64,000 nucleotides of DNA from Luteimonas sp. JM171. GTDB taxonomy: Bacteria > Pseudomonadota > Gammaproteobacteria > Xanthomonadales > Xanthomonadaceae. The stretch is from the NCBI RefSeq assembly GCF_001717465.1, contig NZ_CP017074.1:1144873-1208872 (forward strand). The letters are read 5' to 3'. This document shows, in pieces, positions 11,621 to 20,673 of this stretch. The position numbers were made by a program, and so were the translations under genes. How positions within the stretch are numbered: position 1 is the stretch's first letter; the number at the start of each line of letters is the position of its first letter. The notes beneath the pieces were generated by a model that was not told the origin of the DNA, made no database searches, and saw only the letters and a program-made list of their open reading frames with translations.

Positions 11621-12034
11621 ATGCGGATCACGCGGCAACGGGCACTGGGGCTTGGCTGGGCGGCCATTGGCGGCATCATCGCGCTGCAGGCCTTCAACAG
11701 CTTCGCCTGCTACGGTCACGGCGCGGGTCTGTCCCTGCTGGGCCTGGGGTTCGTGGCCATCCCCCTCGTCCCCGCGTTGCTCGCGCTCCCTTCCGCCAAC
11801 CCGGTGCGTGCCGTTGGCGCGTGCCTGCTGTTCGCCCCCTGGCTGGCCTATGCGTATTACATTGATTGCATCAGGCCATACACGGGCGGTGGTGCCTCCA
11901 TGGTTTACGTGCTCGTCGTCATGGGCGGGCTGCCCTCCTCAATCATCGGCGCCCTTGCCACTGGCCCCGTCATGCGGCTGCTTGGCATCGAGGTCGGAGG
12001 CGGGCAGCGCGCTGGCACTGAATCCCGCGGCTGA
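11621..12034 (+). CDS. Hypothetical four-helix membrane protein
   Basis: A 137-residue protein with about four hydrophobic helices (residues 8-25, 35-58, 62-80 and 90-115) and a short polar C-terminus. GAGGATCGGGACGGC before the ATG gives a plausible ribosome binding site. I do not recognise a family. It sits between the BetT-like remnant and a convergent phosphatase-like lipoprotein, so the context gives no functional clue. Confidence 0.6.
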   Translation: MRITRQRALGLGWAAIGGIIALQAFNSFACYGHGAGLSLLGLGFVAIPLVPALLALPSANPVRAVGACLLFAPWLAYAYYIDCIRPYTGGGASMVYVLVVMGGLPSSIIGALATGPVMRLLGIEVGGGQRAGTESRG

Positions 12035-12123
12035 TCGCGCAGGCCGCCAGGACCATCCGCGCCGCGTTCCGGCCCTGGCGGCCGTTCTTGAAACTGGATG
12101 GCGTGGCGCCGGAGTACGACGGC

Positions 12124-12669
12124 TCAGCGGTCGGCCGCGGGCAGCCCGAGGACCTCCCGCACCGGCGCTTCCATGCTGGTCATGCCGCCCCGTCGGCCCA
12201 GTTCCACGGCGTCCTCGGCGGGCATGCCGTCACTGGCGGCGATCAGCGCCAGCAGTGCGCCGGCGCGATTGCCGGATGCGCAGTGGAGCAGGACGGGGCC
12301 CGGCGCGTCGCTGATCCACGCCTGGACCTGGGCCGCTTTGGCCCGGGAGATGTCCTGGGGTCCGGCCACATCGAGCTGGTGGTACTCCAGGCCCGCCGCG
12401 GCCACCTCGGCGGCTTCGTTGCGCCCGGCCATTTCCTGCGCCGGGCGCAGGTTGATCACCGTGGTGACACCCGCGGCGCGGATATCAGCCCATTGGGCGG
12501 GCGCCGGCTGGCCCGCGGTGTAGAGGCGATCGGAGACCTGGTGCAGCGGCGTGCCCGCCTCTGCCGGTACGGCGGCCCGGGCCTGCGTCGAGCCCGGGTC
12601 CACGGAGGCGCAGGATGCCAGGCAGAGCGCACCGCCCAGCAGCAGAAAAGGGGCAAGGAGCTTTGTCAT
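12124..12669 (-). CDS. Exported DSP/PTP-like phosphatase (DUF442-type) lipoprotein
   Basis: A 181-residue lipoprotein (lipobox LASC) with a phosphatase-like domain. VSDRLYTAGQPAPAQWADI and AGVTTVINLRP are the usual start of the DUF442/BLH dual-specificity phosphatase-like family, and the active-site loop is HCASGNRAG with Cys and Arg spaced as in that family. The ATG at 12669 has AGGGAA at 7 bases and yields the lipobox; the longer frame does not. Members of this family have been linked to sulfide metabolism and to dephosphorylation, but an envelope-localised version has no obvious substrate. It is separated from the downstream universal stress gene by about 50 bases. Confidence 0.82.
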   Translation of the reverse strand: MTKLLAPFLLLGGALCLASCASVDPGSTQARAAVPAEAGTPLHQVSDRLYTAGQPAPAQWADIRAAGVTTVINLRPAQEMAGRNEAAEVAAAGLEYHQLDVAGPQDISRAKAAQVQAWISDAPGPVLLHCASGNRAGALLALIAASDGMPAEDAVELGRRGGMTSMEAPVREVLGLPAADR

Positions 12670-12718
12670 GATCTGTTCCCTGGCAGTCTCCGGGCCGCCA
12701 ATCATGCAGCACGCCGGG

Positions 12719-13603
12719 TCAGCGCAGCAGCAACACCGGCACCCGGCTGGTCCGCAGCACGTACGTGGTGGTGCTGCCGACGATCATGTTGCGGATCCGC
12801 GAGTGGCCGTAGGCGCCCATCACCAGGACGTCGGCCTGCTCCTGCTCCACCGCCGCGGTGATGGCTTCATTGACCGGGCCCCGGGGCTGCCGGGATTCGA
12901 CCCCGTGCCCCTGGGCGCGCAGGGTATCTTCGGCCCAGCGCAGGTCGGCCTGCTGGCGTTCGCCGGCTTCGCCCGCCATCAGCACCACCACGTCCGGGCC
13001 ACGGAACAGCGGGCTGGCGGCCACCATCTCCACGCCCTTGCGGGTGGTGGGGCTGCCGTCGAAGGCGACGAGGACGCGCCGGGGTTCCTTGAACGCGCGC
13101 GAGGCCACCAGCAGCGGGCGGTGCACCGAGCGCACCACGCGCTCGAGCTGGCTGCCCAGGTGGCCGGAGTCGAAGTCGGCGTGCTCGCCGCGCTTGCCGA
13201 TCACGAACAGGCGCACGTCGGGTTCCAGTTCCACCAGCGTCTCGCTCAGTGAGCCGTGGCGCAGGCGGACGTCGGCCTCCATGCCGTGGGAGTCGCGCAC
13301 GCTGGACTGGATCTGCTGGAGCAGGGCGCGCCCGGCGTCCTGCGCCAGCTTGCCGCGCTGCTCGTCCAGCTGCGCCAGCTCGGCCAGCAGGTACTCGCGC
13401 GCGCCCAATGCCAGGTTGCCGCTCAGGTCGAGCTCTGCCGGCTGGGCGCGGATGCGGTCGAGCACATGCACGAAGGACAGCGGCGCCTGCAGGCGCGCGG
13501 CGGACCAGGCGGCATAGCCGGCCACGCTCATGGCATAGATCGAGTTGTCCACCGCGGCCAGCACCTGGCCGCCCACGTTCAACAGGGATTGGCTCCGGTT
13601 CAT
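12719..13603 (-). CDS. Universal stress protein, tandem UspA domains
   Basis: A 294-residue cytoplasmic protein with two UspA domains. The second keeps the ATP-binding signature MGAYGHSRIRNMIVGSTT (G-x2-G-x9-GST); the first has IGKRGEHADFDSGHLGSQLE in the equivalent place. The ATG at 13603 follows GGAGA. It starts 10 bases after the end of the SulP transporter gene on the same strand and is very likely cotranscribed with it. SulP-Usp pairs are common and may link anion or bicarbonate uptake to stress or energy state, but this is inference. Confidence 0.92.
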   Translation of the reverse strand: MNRSQSLLNVGGQVLAAVDNSIYAMSVAGYAAWSAARLQAPLSFVHVLDRIRAQPAELDLSGNLALGAREYLLAELAQLDEQRGKLAQDAGRALLQQIQSSVRDSHGMEADVRLRHGSLSETLVELEPDVRLFVIGKRGEHADFDSGHLGSQLERVVRSVHRPLLVASRAFKEPRRVLVAFDGSPTTRKGVEMVAASPLFRGPDVVVLMAGEAGERQQADLRWAEDTLRAQGHGVESRQPRGPVNEAITAAVEQEQADVLVMGAYGHSRIRNMIVGSTTTYVLRTSRVPVLLLR

Positions 13604-13613
13604 CGCGGTCTCC

Positions 13614-15095
13614 TCACTCGCCGCCCATGAGGCGTTTGGCTTCGGGTTTGTCATGCACCCCCAGTTTGTACACCAGGGTGGCGCTGGCCTCGTTCATGCC
13701 CACCACTTCCACCTCGGTGCCTTCGCGCCGAAGCTTCAGCACCACCTCGTCCAGGGCGCCGACTGCGCTCAGGTCCCAGAAGTGCGCGCCGCTGACGTCG
13801 ATGACCACCTTCTCCACGGCCTCCTTGAAATCGAAGCGGGAGATGAAGCTGTCCGCCGAGGCGAAGAACACCTGCCCGGTGACCGTGTAGTGGCGCTCGC
13901 GCCCATCGTTGGCGCTGCGCGACTGGACGTGCAGCACCTGGCCCACCTTGCGGGCGAAAAACAGCGCCGAGAGCAGCACGCCGGTGAGCACGCCCTTGGC
14001 CAGGTCGCCGGTGAACACGGTGACGCCGACGGTCGCGATCATGACGATGTTGGAGGTGGCCGGGTAGGTGCGCAGGTTGCGGATCGACTCCCAGCTGAAG
14101 GTGCCGATCGACACCATGATCATCACCGCCACCAGCGCCCCCATCGGGATCAGCGCCACCCATGGGCCGGCGAATACCACCAGCACCAGCAGCAGGACAC
14201 CGGCGGTGAACGCCGACAGGCGCCCGCGCCCGCCGGATTTCACGTTGATCACCGACTGCCCGATCATCGCGCAGCCGGCCATGCCGCCCACCAGCCCGGA
14301 AGCGATGTTGGCGATGCCCTGGCCGGTGCACTCGCGGTTCTTGTCGCTGGGGGTGTCGGTGAGCTTGTCCACGATCTGCGCGGTGAGCAGCGATTCCAGC
14401 AGGCCCACCACCGCCAGCGTGGCCGAGACCGGGAAGATGATGCGCAGGGTCTCCAGGTTCATCGGCACGTCCGGGAACAGGAACACCGGCAGGCTGTCGG
14501 GCAGCTCGCCCATGTCGCCCACGGTGCGGATGTCCAGGTCCAGCATCACCGCCACCGCCGTCAGCAGCACGATCGCCACCAGCGGGGACGGGATCGCCCT
14601 GGTCAGGCGCGGGAACCCGTAGATGATCGCCAGCCCGGCGGCGGTGATCGCATACACGGCCCACGGCACGTCGATCAGCTCGGGCAGCTGGGCCATGAAG
14701 ATCAGGATGGCCAGCGCGTTGACGAAGCCGGTGATCACCGAGCGCGAGACGAACCGCATCAGCGCCCCGAGCTTGAACACCCCGGCGAGGATCTGCAGCA
14801 CGCCGGTCAGCAGCGTGGCCGCCAGCAGGTACTGCAGTCCGTGGTCGCGTACCAGGTCGATCATCACCAGCGCCATCGCGCCGGTGGCGGCGGAGATCAT
14901 GCCCGGCCGCCCGCCGGTGAACGCGATCACCACCGCGATGCAGAACGACGCGTACAGGCCGACCTTGGGGTCGACCCCGGCGATGATGGAGAAGGCGATG
15001 GCCTCGGGGATCAGGGCCAGCGCCACGACGGTGCCGGCGAGCACGTCGCCGCGCACGTTGCCGAACCATTCCTGGCGCAGCGTGGAAAAATTCAT
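13614..15095 (-). CDS. SulP family anion transporter with STAS domain
   Basis: A 493-residue inner-membrane transporter for sulfate, bicarbonate or dicarboxylate. The membrane part starts with the conserved [25 protein letters not shown] segment region and runs to about residue 375; a C-terminal STAS domain follows ([39 protein letters not shown]). The substrate cannot be read from sequence; many bacterial SulP proteins are Na-bicarbonate or sulfate symporters. The ATG at 15095 is preceded by AGGATTTCCCAA. That AGGA is part of an inverted repeat in the leader (see the leader feature), and the downstream neighbour is a tandem Usp. Confidence 0.93.
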   Translation of the reverse strand: MNFSTLRQEWFGNVRGDVLAGTVVALALIPEAIAFSIIAGVDPKVGLYASFCIAVVIAFTGGRPGMISAATGAMALVMIDLVRDHGLQYLLAATLLTGVLQILAGVFKLGALMRFVSRSVITGFVNALAILIFMAQLPELIDVPWAVYAITAAGLAIIYGFPRLTRAIPSPLVAIVLLTAVAVMLDLDIRTVGDMGELPDSLPVFLFPDVPMNLETLRIIFPVSATLAVVGLLESLLTAQIVDKLTDTPSDKNRECTGQGIANIASGLVGGMAGCAMIGQSVINVKSGGRGRLSAFTAGVLLLVLVVFAGPWVALIPMGALVAVMIMVSIGTFSWESIRNLRTYPATSNIVMIATVGVTVFTGDLAKGVLTGVLLSALFFARKVGQVLHVQSRSANDGRERHYTVTGQVFFASADSFISRFDFKEAVEKVVIDVSGAHFWDLSAVGALDEVVLKLRREGTEVEVVGMNEASATLVYKLGVHDKPEAKRLMGGE

Positions 15096-15101
15096 TTGGG
15101 A

Positions 15102-15178
15102 AATCCTGCCTGTGACTCGCGAAGGGACGCCGCTCTGCGCGGCCGCGTGCTCGGGTCAACAGCTAGGGCGGCAGGATT
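15102..15178 (-). promoter_or_regulatory. SulP leader inverted repeat covering the ribosome binding site
   Basis: On the minus strand AATCCTGCC (15178-15170) and GGCAGGATT (15110-15102) are perfect 9-base complements about 60 bases apart. The second copy contains the AGGA Shine-Dalgarno of the SulP gene. If transcription begins above 15178, the mRNA could fold to hide the ribosome binding site. Confidence 0.35.
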
Positions 15179-15332
15179 GTGGGCATGTCCGGAAGAAGTG
15201 CACTTGACCGGTCATTGTAACAAGGCCCCCGGAGCGCGCCATCGGCCATGATCTCCCCTGACGGGTACCGCATGCGCGGGCGGGGGATCCTGCGGCGTAT
15301 TGCAGGCTCATCCAGACCGTGGAGTACTGCCG

Positions 15333-16418
15333 ATGAAAAGATTCCTGCTGGTTGCAGGCCTGCTGCTGGGCCTGGCCGGGACCACGATGGCGCACAGCCC
15401 GGTGGATCTGGACGTCATCGATGCCGACATGGCCGGGGCGCGGACCCAGGTGCTGGTGCTGGGGACGTATCACCTGGCGGAACACGCCGGCGCATTCGAT
15501 CCCGCATCACTGGAGCCGCTGCTGCAACGGCTGGAGGCGTTTGCGCCGGACGTCATCACGATCGAGCAGGTCCCGGGCGAACAGTGCGACATGGTGATGC
15601 GGCATCCGCAGGTGTACAGCGTGGATGACTGGAAGGCGCGCTGGTGCTTCGACACGGCCCCGGCCCGGGCCGCCACCGGACTTGACCTGCCCGCGGCGAT
15701 CGCCCGCATGCACGCGATGCTGGGAGACTGGCCACAGCACCCCACCCCGGCCCAGCGGCGTGAGCTGGCAGCCGTGTTCCTGGCCGCGGGAGATCCCTCC
15801 TCGGCGCTGGTGCAGTGGCTGCAGCTGGATGCGGACGGGCGCAGGGCGGGAGACGGCCTGGACCAGGCGCTGGTGGACCTTCTGGGGGAGCGCGCCCGGC
15901 GCAGCGGCGAGGTCACCTTGATCGCAGCCCGCCTGGCATCGCGGCTGGGCCTGGCCCGGCTCCACCCGGTGGATGACCACACCGGGGACGATCACTCCGG
16001 GGACGATGGGTTCATCGCCGACGGCCAGGCCTATGGCGCCGCGATCCAGGCGGCGTGGGACACGCGCGGCAGCGCGGTCGCCGATGCCATGGCGCCGGGC
16101 CTCGCCGCGCTGCGCCGGGGGGACATGCTGGAGGCGTATCGCCACATCAACGCCCCCGCGGTGCTGCAGACCAAGGTGGAAGCGGACTTTGGCGCCAACC
16201 TTGCCCATCCGTCCCCGGAGGGCTACGGACGGTTCTACGTCGGCGGCTGGGAAATCCGCAACCTGCGCATGGTCGCCAACATCGGCAAGACTTTCCGCGG
16301 CCGCCCGGGCGCACGGGTGCTCACCATCGTCGGCGGCATGCACAAACCCTGGTTCGACACATGGCTGGGGCAAATGCAGGGCGTGGACATCGTCAACGTG
16401 CAGGAAGTGCTGCGCTGA
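15333..16418 (+). CDS. Exported DUF5694 (TraB/TIKI-like) protein
   Basis: A 361-residue protein with a cleavable signal peptide (ending GTTMA-HS) and a DUF5694 domain. The hallmarks are VLVLGTYHLAEH near the N-terminus, DVITIEQVPGEQCD, and the C-terminal TIVGGMHKPWFDTWL; these align with the GxxH motifs of the TIKI/TraB superfamily, some members of which are proteases, but no activity is known for DUF5694. GGAG lies 9 bases before the ATG at 15333. Near the middle a short tandem duplication gives DDHTG-DDHSG-DD (15972-16007). It appears monocistronic. Confidence 0.82.
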   Translation: MKRFLLVAGLLLGLAGTTMAHSPVDLDVIDADMAGARTQVLVLGTYHLAEHAGAFDPASLEPLLQRLEAFAPDVITIEQVPGEQCDMVMRHPQVYSVDDWKARWCFDTAPARAATGLDLPAAIARMHAMLGDWPQHPTPAQRRELAAVFLAAGDPSSALVQWLQLDADGRRAGDGLDQALVDLLGERARRSGEVTLIAARLASRLGLARLHPVDDHTGDDHSGDDGFIADGQAYGAAIQAAWDTRGSAVADAMAPGLAALRRGDMLEAYRHINAPAVLQTKVEADFGANLAHPSPEGYGRFYVGGWEIRNLRMVANIGKTFRGRPGARVLTIVGGMHKPWFDTWLGQMQGVDIVNVQEVLR

Positions 16419-16461
16419 GGCGCGCCGGCCCGGCGCGCCGCGCGATACCGGCCGCCGGGTC

Positions 16462-17235
16462 TCAGCGCGGCCCCATCACCACGTCGAGGTCGTTGCCCTG
16501 GGGCATGCCGCCGCGGCGCTGGACGGTGCCGTCCTCATCGCGGAACACCAGCGCGGGCGTGCCGCGGAAACCCAGTTCCATCATCAGCAGGTGGTTGGAT
16601 TCCAGGACCGAGCGGATGTTGGGCGGCACGCTGGCCGCCGCCGGCACGCCACCCTGGCGGAAGCGCTGCTCGTTTTCGGCCAGGCGCGCGGAGGGGTCCT
16701 TCGACGCCAGGATCGTGGCCACCTTGTTGGCGCTGTCCTGCTTGATCACCCCTACCATCACGTGCCGCAACTGCACCTTGCCGGCGTCCACCCACGGGCG
16801 GGTCTCCTGCCACAGCTGGTTGCAGAACGGGCAGTTGGGATCGCTGAAGGTGTAGACCACCCGCGGCGCGTCCGGGCTGCCGTCCAGGACCCATTCGGAG
16901 GCTTCCAGCTGCGACCAGATGCGGTCGCCCATCGGCTTGGCCACCAGCTCCTGCAGCTTCATGAGGTCGCGCTCGTTGCCGCGGCTGTCCACGCGGGTGC
17001 CGACGATGGCGTCGCCGCCCGCGGTGACGTACACCGCGATCGGCTGCTGCCCGGCGACGGCGGCGAATGCGCGCAGCCCGTCGTCGGAGTCGAATTCCTC
17101 CACGATGGTCAGGCCGCTGGACTCCAGGGCGTCGAGCACAGGCGGGCGCTCGCCGGGATCGGCGTTGGTGCAGGCAGTGGCGGCCAGGGCGGCCGCGCCC
17201 AGGCACAGGGCGGTCAGGGTGGAAAAGCGGGACAT
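16462..17235 (-). CDS. dsbG: Thiol:disulfide interchange protein DsbG-like
   Basis: A 257-residue periplasmic disulfide isomerase or sulfenic-acid reductase of the DsbC/DsbG family. The thioredoxin active site is CPFC (in SDPNCPFCNQLW) and a cis-Pro region is FRGTPALVF. The N-terminus has a signal with a possible lipobox (LAATAC); membrane anchoring is therefore possible but the -3 residue is not ideal. GGAG stands 5 bases before the ATG at 17235, only 2 bases after the tlpA stop. Together with dsbD and tlpA upstream it forms a reductive thiol-handling operon: DsbD would deliver electrons to TlpA and DsbG. Confidence 0.88.
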   Translation of the reverse strand: MSRFSTLTALCLGAAALAATACTNADPGERPPVLDALESSGLTIVEEFDSDDGLRAFAAVAGQQPIAVYVTAGGDAIVGTRVDSRGNERDLMKLQELVAKPMGDRIWSQLEASEWVLDGSPDAPRVVYTFSDPNCPFCNQLWQETRPWVDAGKVQLRHVMVGVIKQDSANKVATILASKDPSARLAENEQRFRQGGVPAAASVPPNIRSVLESNHLLMMELGFRGTPALVFRDEDGTVQRRGGMPQGNDLDVVMGPR

Positions 17236-17237
17236 GT

Positions 17238-18071
17238 TCACTCCATGGGGTTGGAAACGGGTCGGGCGCCGAACTGGCGGCCCAGGGTGTCGGCGAGGCT
17301 GGCGCCGGTGAGCTCGCCCATGTGGCTGTCCACCAGGCGCCCGTCGGGGCTGAAATACAGGGTTGTGGGCAGGGCCCGGGCGCCGGTCTCGGCCATGGTG
17401 CGCGAGTGCGGGTCGCGCAGGATGTTGTCCAGCTGCAGGCCTTCGTCGGCCAGGAAGCGCTGGATGGTCTGCGCGTCTTCGCCCTGGTTCACCAGGACGA
17501 AGCTGACATCGGGATAGGCCGCCTGGGCGCGCTCGATCACCGGCATCTCGCGGCGGCACGGCGGGCACCAGGTGGCCCACATGTTCAACACGACCGGCCG
17601 GCCGGAATATTCGCCCAGGTCGACCGGCCGGCCTTCCAGGTCGGCGAGGGCCACGTCAGGCATCGGCGATGCGCTGTACTGCATCCACCACAGCGCGCCG
17701 CCGGCCGCGCCCCAGGCCAGGGTGCCGGCGGCGATCCCGGCCAGCACCGGGCGGCGCAGGGCGGCCGCTGCCCGCGTTCGCCAGGCCACGAAGCCAATCC
17801 CCGCCGCCAGGCCGGCCCACCAGACGAAGCCGCCATCGCCGATCTGGATGATCGTCAGCGGCGCCGCGGCGTATTCACGCCACCACGCCACCACGAAGGC
17901 CAAGCGCGCGACCAGCAGGCCAATGAACAGCGCATCGACCACCATCGCGCCCGCCGGCTTGACCGGCGACCCGGGCAGCCTGCGGGCCAGCGCGCGCGCC
18001 ACTGCCCAGGCCACCAGCGCGGCCAGCGCCACCACCACGGCGCGGATCGGGAACGGACCCACGCCCATCAT
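17238..18071 (-). CDS. TlpA-like membrane thioredoxin with Lgt-like N-terminal helices
   Basis: A 277-residue protein combining about four N-terminal membrane helices (residues 8-125) with a periplasmic TlpA/ResA-type thioredoxin domain. The redox site is WCPPC (in NMWATWCPPCRREMPV) and the cis-Pro loop is ARALPTTLYF. The N-terminal helices (DALFIGLLVARLAFVVAWW) recall the prolipoprotein diacylglyceryl transferase fold, a fusion seen in some proteobacteria, but the catalytic Lgt residues are not apparent. Translation is coupled: its ATG overlaps the dsbD stop (ATGA, 18068-18071). It probably receives electrons from DsbD. Confidence 0.88.
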   Translation of the reverse strand: MMGVGPFPIRAVVVALAALVAWAVARALARRLPGSPVKPAGAMVVDALFIGLLVARLAFVVAWWREYAAAPLTIIQIGDGGFVWWAGLAAGIGFVAWRTRAAAALRRPVLAGIAAGTLAWGAAGGALWWMQYSASPMPDVALADLEGRPVDLGEYSGRPVVLNMWATWCPPCRREMPVIERAQAAYPDVSFVLVNQGEDAQTIQRFLADEGLQLDNILRDPHSRTMAETGARALPTTLYFSPDGRLVDSHMGELTGASLADTLGRQFGARPVSNPME

Positions 18072-19900
18072 GGTGCACCTGCCGCGTCGAGCCGGGCCAT
18101 GAAGCCGCCCGCATCGATGTCGCCCACCGTGCGCTGCGCGCGCCGCTCCTCGCCGTCAGGGCCGATGAGGATCATCGTGGGCGGACCCACCACCTGCCAA
18201 TGCGCCATCAGCTCCCGGTCCACGCTGTCGTTGGCGGTGACGTCCGGGCGCAGCACCTGCATCTGTGCCAGGCGCGGCGCCACGGCCGCATCGCCGAACA
18301 CCTCGCGTTCGATGATGTGGCAGCTCACGCACCAGTCGGCGTAGAAGTCGATCATGGTCCACTCCCCCCGCGCGCCGGCCTCGGCAATGCGCGCATCGAC
18401 GTCGGCGATGGACTTGGCAGCCACGTAATCCGGCTTTGCCGGCGCGGCCGGGCCGGTGGCTGCGACCGCGGCGCCGAAGTGTTCCAGCGGGCGCAGGGCG
18501 GAGTCCCCTCCCGAGGCCGCACCCACCAGCATCAGCGTGGACCACAGGCCGGCGAAGACTGACGCGAAGCGCAGCGGCCAACCGGCCTGGCCGTCCGCCG
18601 GCAGGGCTTTCGCCCACGCGAACAGGCCGACCGCGATCGCCAGTGCCCAGGCGCCCCACAGCATCAGCCCGGCCGGCCCCGGCAGGAACCGGTCCAGCAT
18701 GTAGATCGCCATGGCCACCATCACGAAGCCGAACACCTTGCGCACCCGTTCCATCCACGGCCCGGGCCGGGGCAGGATGCGCGGGCCGAACAGCGCGATC
18801 AGCATCAGCGGCAGGCCCATGCCCAGCCCCAGCGCGAACAGGGCGATGCCGCCCGTGGCCGCGCTGCCGGTCTGGCCGATGTAGAGCAGGGCGCCGGCCA
18901 GCGGCGCCGTCATGCAGGGGCCGACCAGCAGCGCCGACAGGAATCCCAGTGCCGCCGCGCCGCCGAGGTTGCCGCCTTGGCGGCCGCGGCTGGCGCTGTC
19001 CAGGCGGTTGGCCAGGGCCGCCGGCAGGCGCAGCTCGAACGCGCCGAACAGCGATGCCGCCAGCACCAGGAACAGCGCCGCGAATGCGCCCAGCAGCCAC
19101 GGGGATTGCAGCGTTGCCTGCAGGTTGGCCCCGGCCAGGCCGGCGATTACGCCAACGGCGGCGTAGGTGGCCGCCATCGCCAGCACGTAGGCACCGGTCA
19201 GGATCGTCGCCCGCCGCGGCCCGGCGCCGCTGCCCACCACCATGCCCGACACGATCGGGATCATTGGCAGCACGCACGGCGTGAACGTCAGCAGCAGCCC
19301 GAAGCCCATGAACACCAGCGCCCCGGCCACCGGGCCCAGCGACGCCAGGCGGGCGGCGGCGGCCTGGTCATCGGCCAGTCGGTCGCCTGGTGGGGCAGCG
19401 GCGCCGGCCGCGGTGGGCGTCCCGGCCGGTTCGGCACCGGCCGCCGCTGCGTCGGCGCTTTCCGGCAGCGCCACGCTCAGGGTCTGCGGCGGATAGCAGA
19501 TGCCGGCTTCCGCACAGCCCTGCCAGTGCAGGGTGAGCGGCCCGGCGGCATTGGCAGGCACTTCCAGCGCCATGCCCGGCGGCAGGTAGACCTCGGTATC
19601 GCCAAAGAACTCGTCGTGGCGCGGGACCCCGTCCGGCAGATCGAGATCCACCGCCTGGCCCGAGGCGTCCTCCGCGCGCAGGGCGTGGCGGTAGATGTAA
19701 TAGCCATCGGCGATCTGCATGGCGACCCGCCACGCGCGTCCTTCCAGGACGGGCGCTTCCGGCACGAATACTTCTTCGGCCAGCAGGAACTCCGGCCCGG
19801 CGTCCTGCGCGTCCCAGGATGGAAACGGACTGGACCACGCGGCGGTGGAGAAGACGCTGCACAGCACGAGCACGACCAGCAGCTGGCGACTGGATGGCAA
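18068..19900 (-). CDS. dsbD: Thiol:disulfide interchange protein DsbD
   Basis: DsbD carries electrons from cytoplasmic thioredoxin across the inner membrane to periplasmic thiol proteins. All three parts are seen: an N-terminal periplasmic domain with the Cys pair in GCAEAGICYPPQ, eight membrane helices with the redox Cys in TPCVLPMIPIV and GPCMTAPLAG, and a C-terminal thioredoxin domain with WCVSCH. I prefer the TTG at 19900, which has GGAGG 6 bases upstream and begins a good signal peptide (610 residues); the GTG at 19930 lacks a site. First gene of dsbD-tlpA-dsbG, divergent from the two-component system. Confidence 0.93.
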   Translation of the reverse strand: MPSSRQLLVVLVLCSVFSTAAWSSPFPSWDAQDAGPEFLLAEEVFVPEAPVLEGRAWRVAMQIADGYYIYRHALRAEDASGQAVDLDLPDGVPRHDEFFGDTEVYLPPGMALEVPANAAGPLTLHWQGCAEAGICYPPQTLSVALPESADAAAAGAEPAGTPTAAGAAAPPGDRLADDQAAAARLASLGPVAGALVFMGFGLLLTFTPCVLPMIPIVSGMVVGSGAGPRRATILTGAYVLAMAATYAAVGVIAGLAGANLQATLQSPWLLGAFAALFLVLAASLFGAFELRLPAALANRLDSASRGRQGGNLGGAAALGFLSALLVGPCMTAPLAGALLYIGQTGSAATGGIALFALGLGMGLPLMLIALFGPRILPRPGPWMERVRKVFGFVMVAMAIYMLDRFLPGPAGLMLWGAWALAIAVGLFAWAKALPADGQAGWPLRFASVFAGLWSTLMLVGAASGGDSALRPLEHFGAAVAATGPAAPAKPDYVAAKSIADVDARIAEAGARGEWTMIDFYADWCVSCHIIEREVFGDAAVAPRLAQMQVLRPDVTANDSVDRELMAHWQVVGPPTMILIGPDGEERRAQRTVGDIDAGGFMARLDAAGAP

Positions 19901-19946
19901 AACGGGCCTCCGGCAGGTGGGATCCGGCACAGCCTGCCGGGGAGGG

Positions 19947-19963
19947 GTTAAGTCAGACTTAAC
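19947..19963 (+). promoter_or_regulatory. PmrA/QseB-like response-regulator box
   Basis: GTTAAG-TCAGA-CTTAAC: two TTAA half sites in an 11-bp repeat, matching the cTTAAt-N5-cTTAAt arrangement bound by PmrA/QseB-type OmpR regulators. It lies between dsbD and the divergent response-regulator gene, so it could control both. The arrangement is also a perfect 6-base inverted repeat. Confidence 0.5.
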
Positions 19964-20007
19964 CGCAGCGTGGTGACATGGCCGTCCCCAGGGTTCAAGG
20001 TGGCCGG

Positions 20008-20673
20008 ATGCGCGTATTGCTGGTGGAAGACGATGACCTGATCGCCAGCGGCGTGGTGGCCGGGCTGAGGGCGCACGGCATCCACGCCGAGCGGGTGGCG
20101 GATGCCGCCGGCGCCGAGGCGGCGTGTGCCGGCGAGCGATACGACGCGCTGGTGCTGGACCTCGGCCTGCCCGACCGCGACGGCATGGAGCTGCTGGCCG
20201 ACCTGCGCAGGCACGACCGCGACCTGCCGGTGGTGATCCTGACCGCGCGCGATGCGGTCGAGTCCCGCCTGGACGGCCTGCATGCCGGCGCCGACGACTA
20301 CATGGTCAAGCCGTTCGACCTGCGCGAACTGGCCGCGCGGCTGCACGCGGTGGTGCGGCGGGCGCAGGGTCGCGCGGTGCAGGCGATCGAGGCCGGGCCG
20401 CTGCGGCTGGAGCCCGAGAGCGGACAGGCCTGGCTGGAGGGCGAGCCGGTGTCGCTGTCGCGCCGCGAGCTCGACCTGCTGGTGCACCTGGCCGACGCGC
20501 GTGGGCGCTGGCTGGGCGCCGATGCCCTGCATGAGCGCCTGTACGGGCTGGAGGTGGAGATCGGCAGCAACGCGCTCAACGTGCACATCCACAACATCCG
20601 CCGCAAGCTCGGTCCGGACGCGATCCAGACCAGCCGCGGACTGGGCTATCGCCTGGGCTGGAGGCCGGCATGA
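20008..20673 (+). CDS. OmpR-family response regulator, QseB/PmrA-like
   Basis: A 221-residue two-component response regulator. The receiver has the acidic pocket (VEDDD), phospho-acceptor Asp51 (LVLDLGLPD) and the conserved Lys in YMVKPFD; the winged-helix DNA-binding domain follows (SRRELDLLVHLA, NALNVHIHNIRRKLG, TSRGLGYRL). The ATG at 20008 has AAGGTGG 6 bases upstream. It overlaps the sensor kinase gene by 4 bases. The closest well-known relatives are QseB and PmrA, consistent with the TTAA repeat box just upstream, which suggests autoregulation. Confidence 0.94.
   Translation: MRVLLVEDDDLIASGVVAGLRAHGIHAERVADAAGAEAACAGERYDALVLDLGLPDRDGMELLADLRRHDRDLPVVILTARDAVESRLDGLHAGADDYMVKPFDLRELAARLHAVVRRAQGRAVQAIEAGPLRLEPESGQAWLEGEPVSLSRRELDLLVHLADARGRWLGADALHERLYGLEVEIGSNALNVHIHNIRRKLGPDAIQTSRGLGYRLGWRPA

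Noticed and set aside
13545..15251. A 568-residue plus-strand frame opposite the SulP gene
   Set aside because: His/Gln/Arg/Gly-rich shadow of the SulP and Usp genes with no domain.
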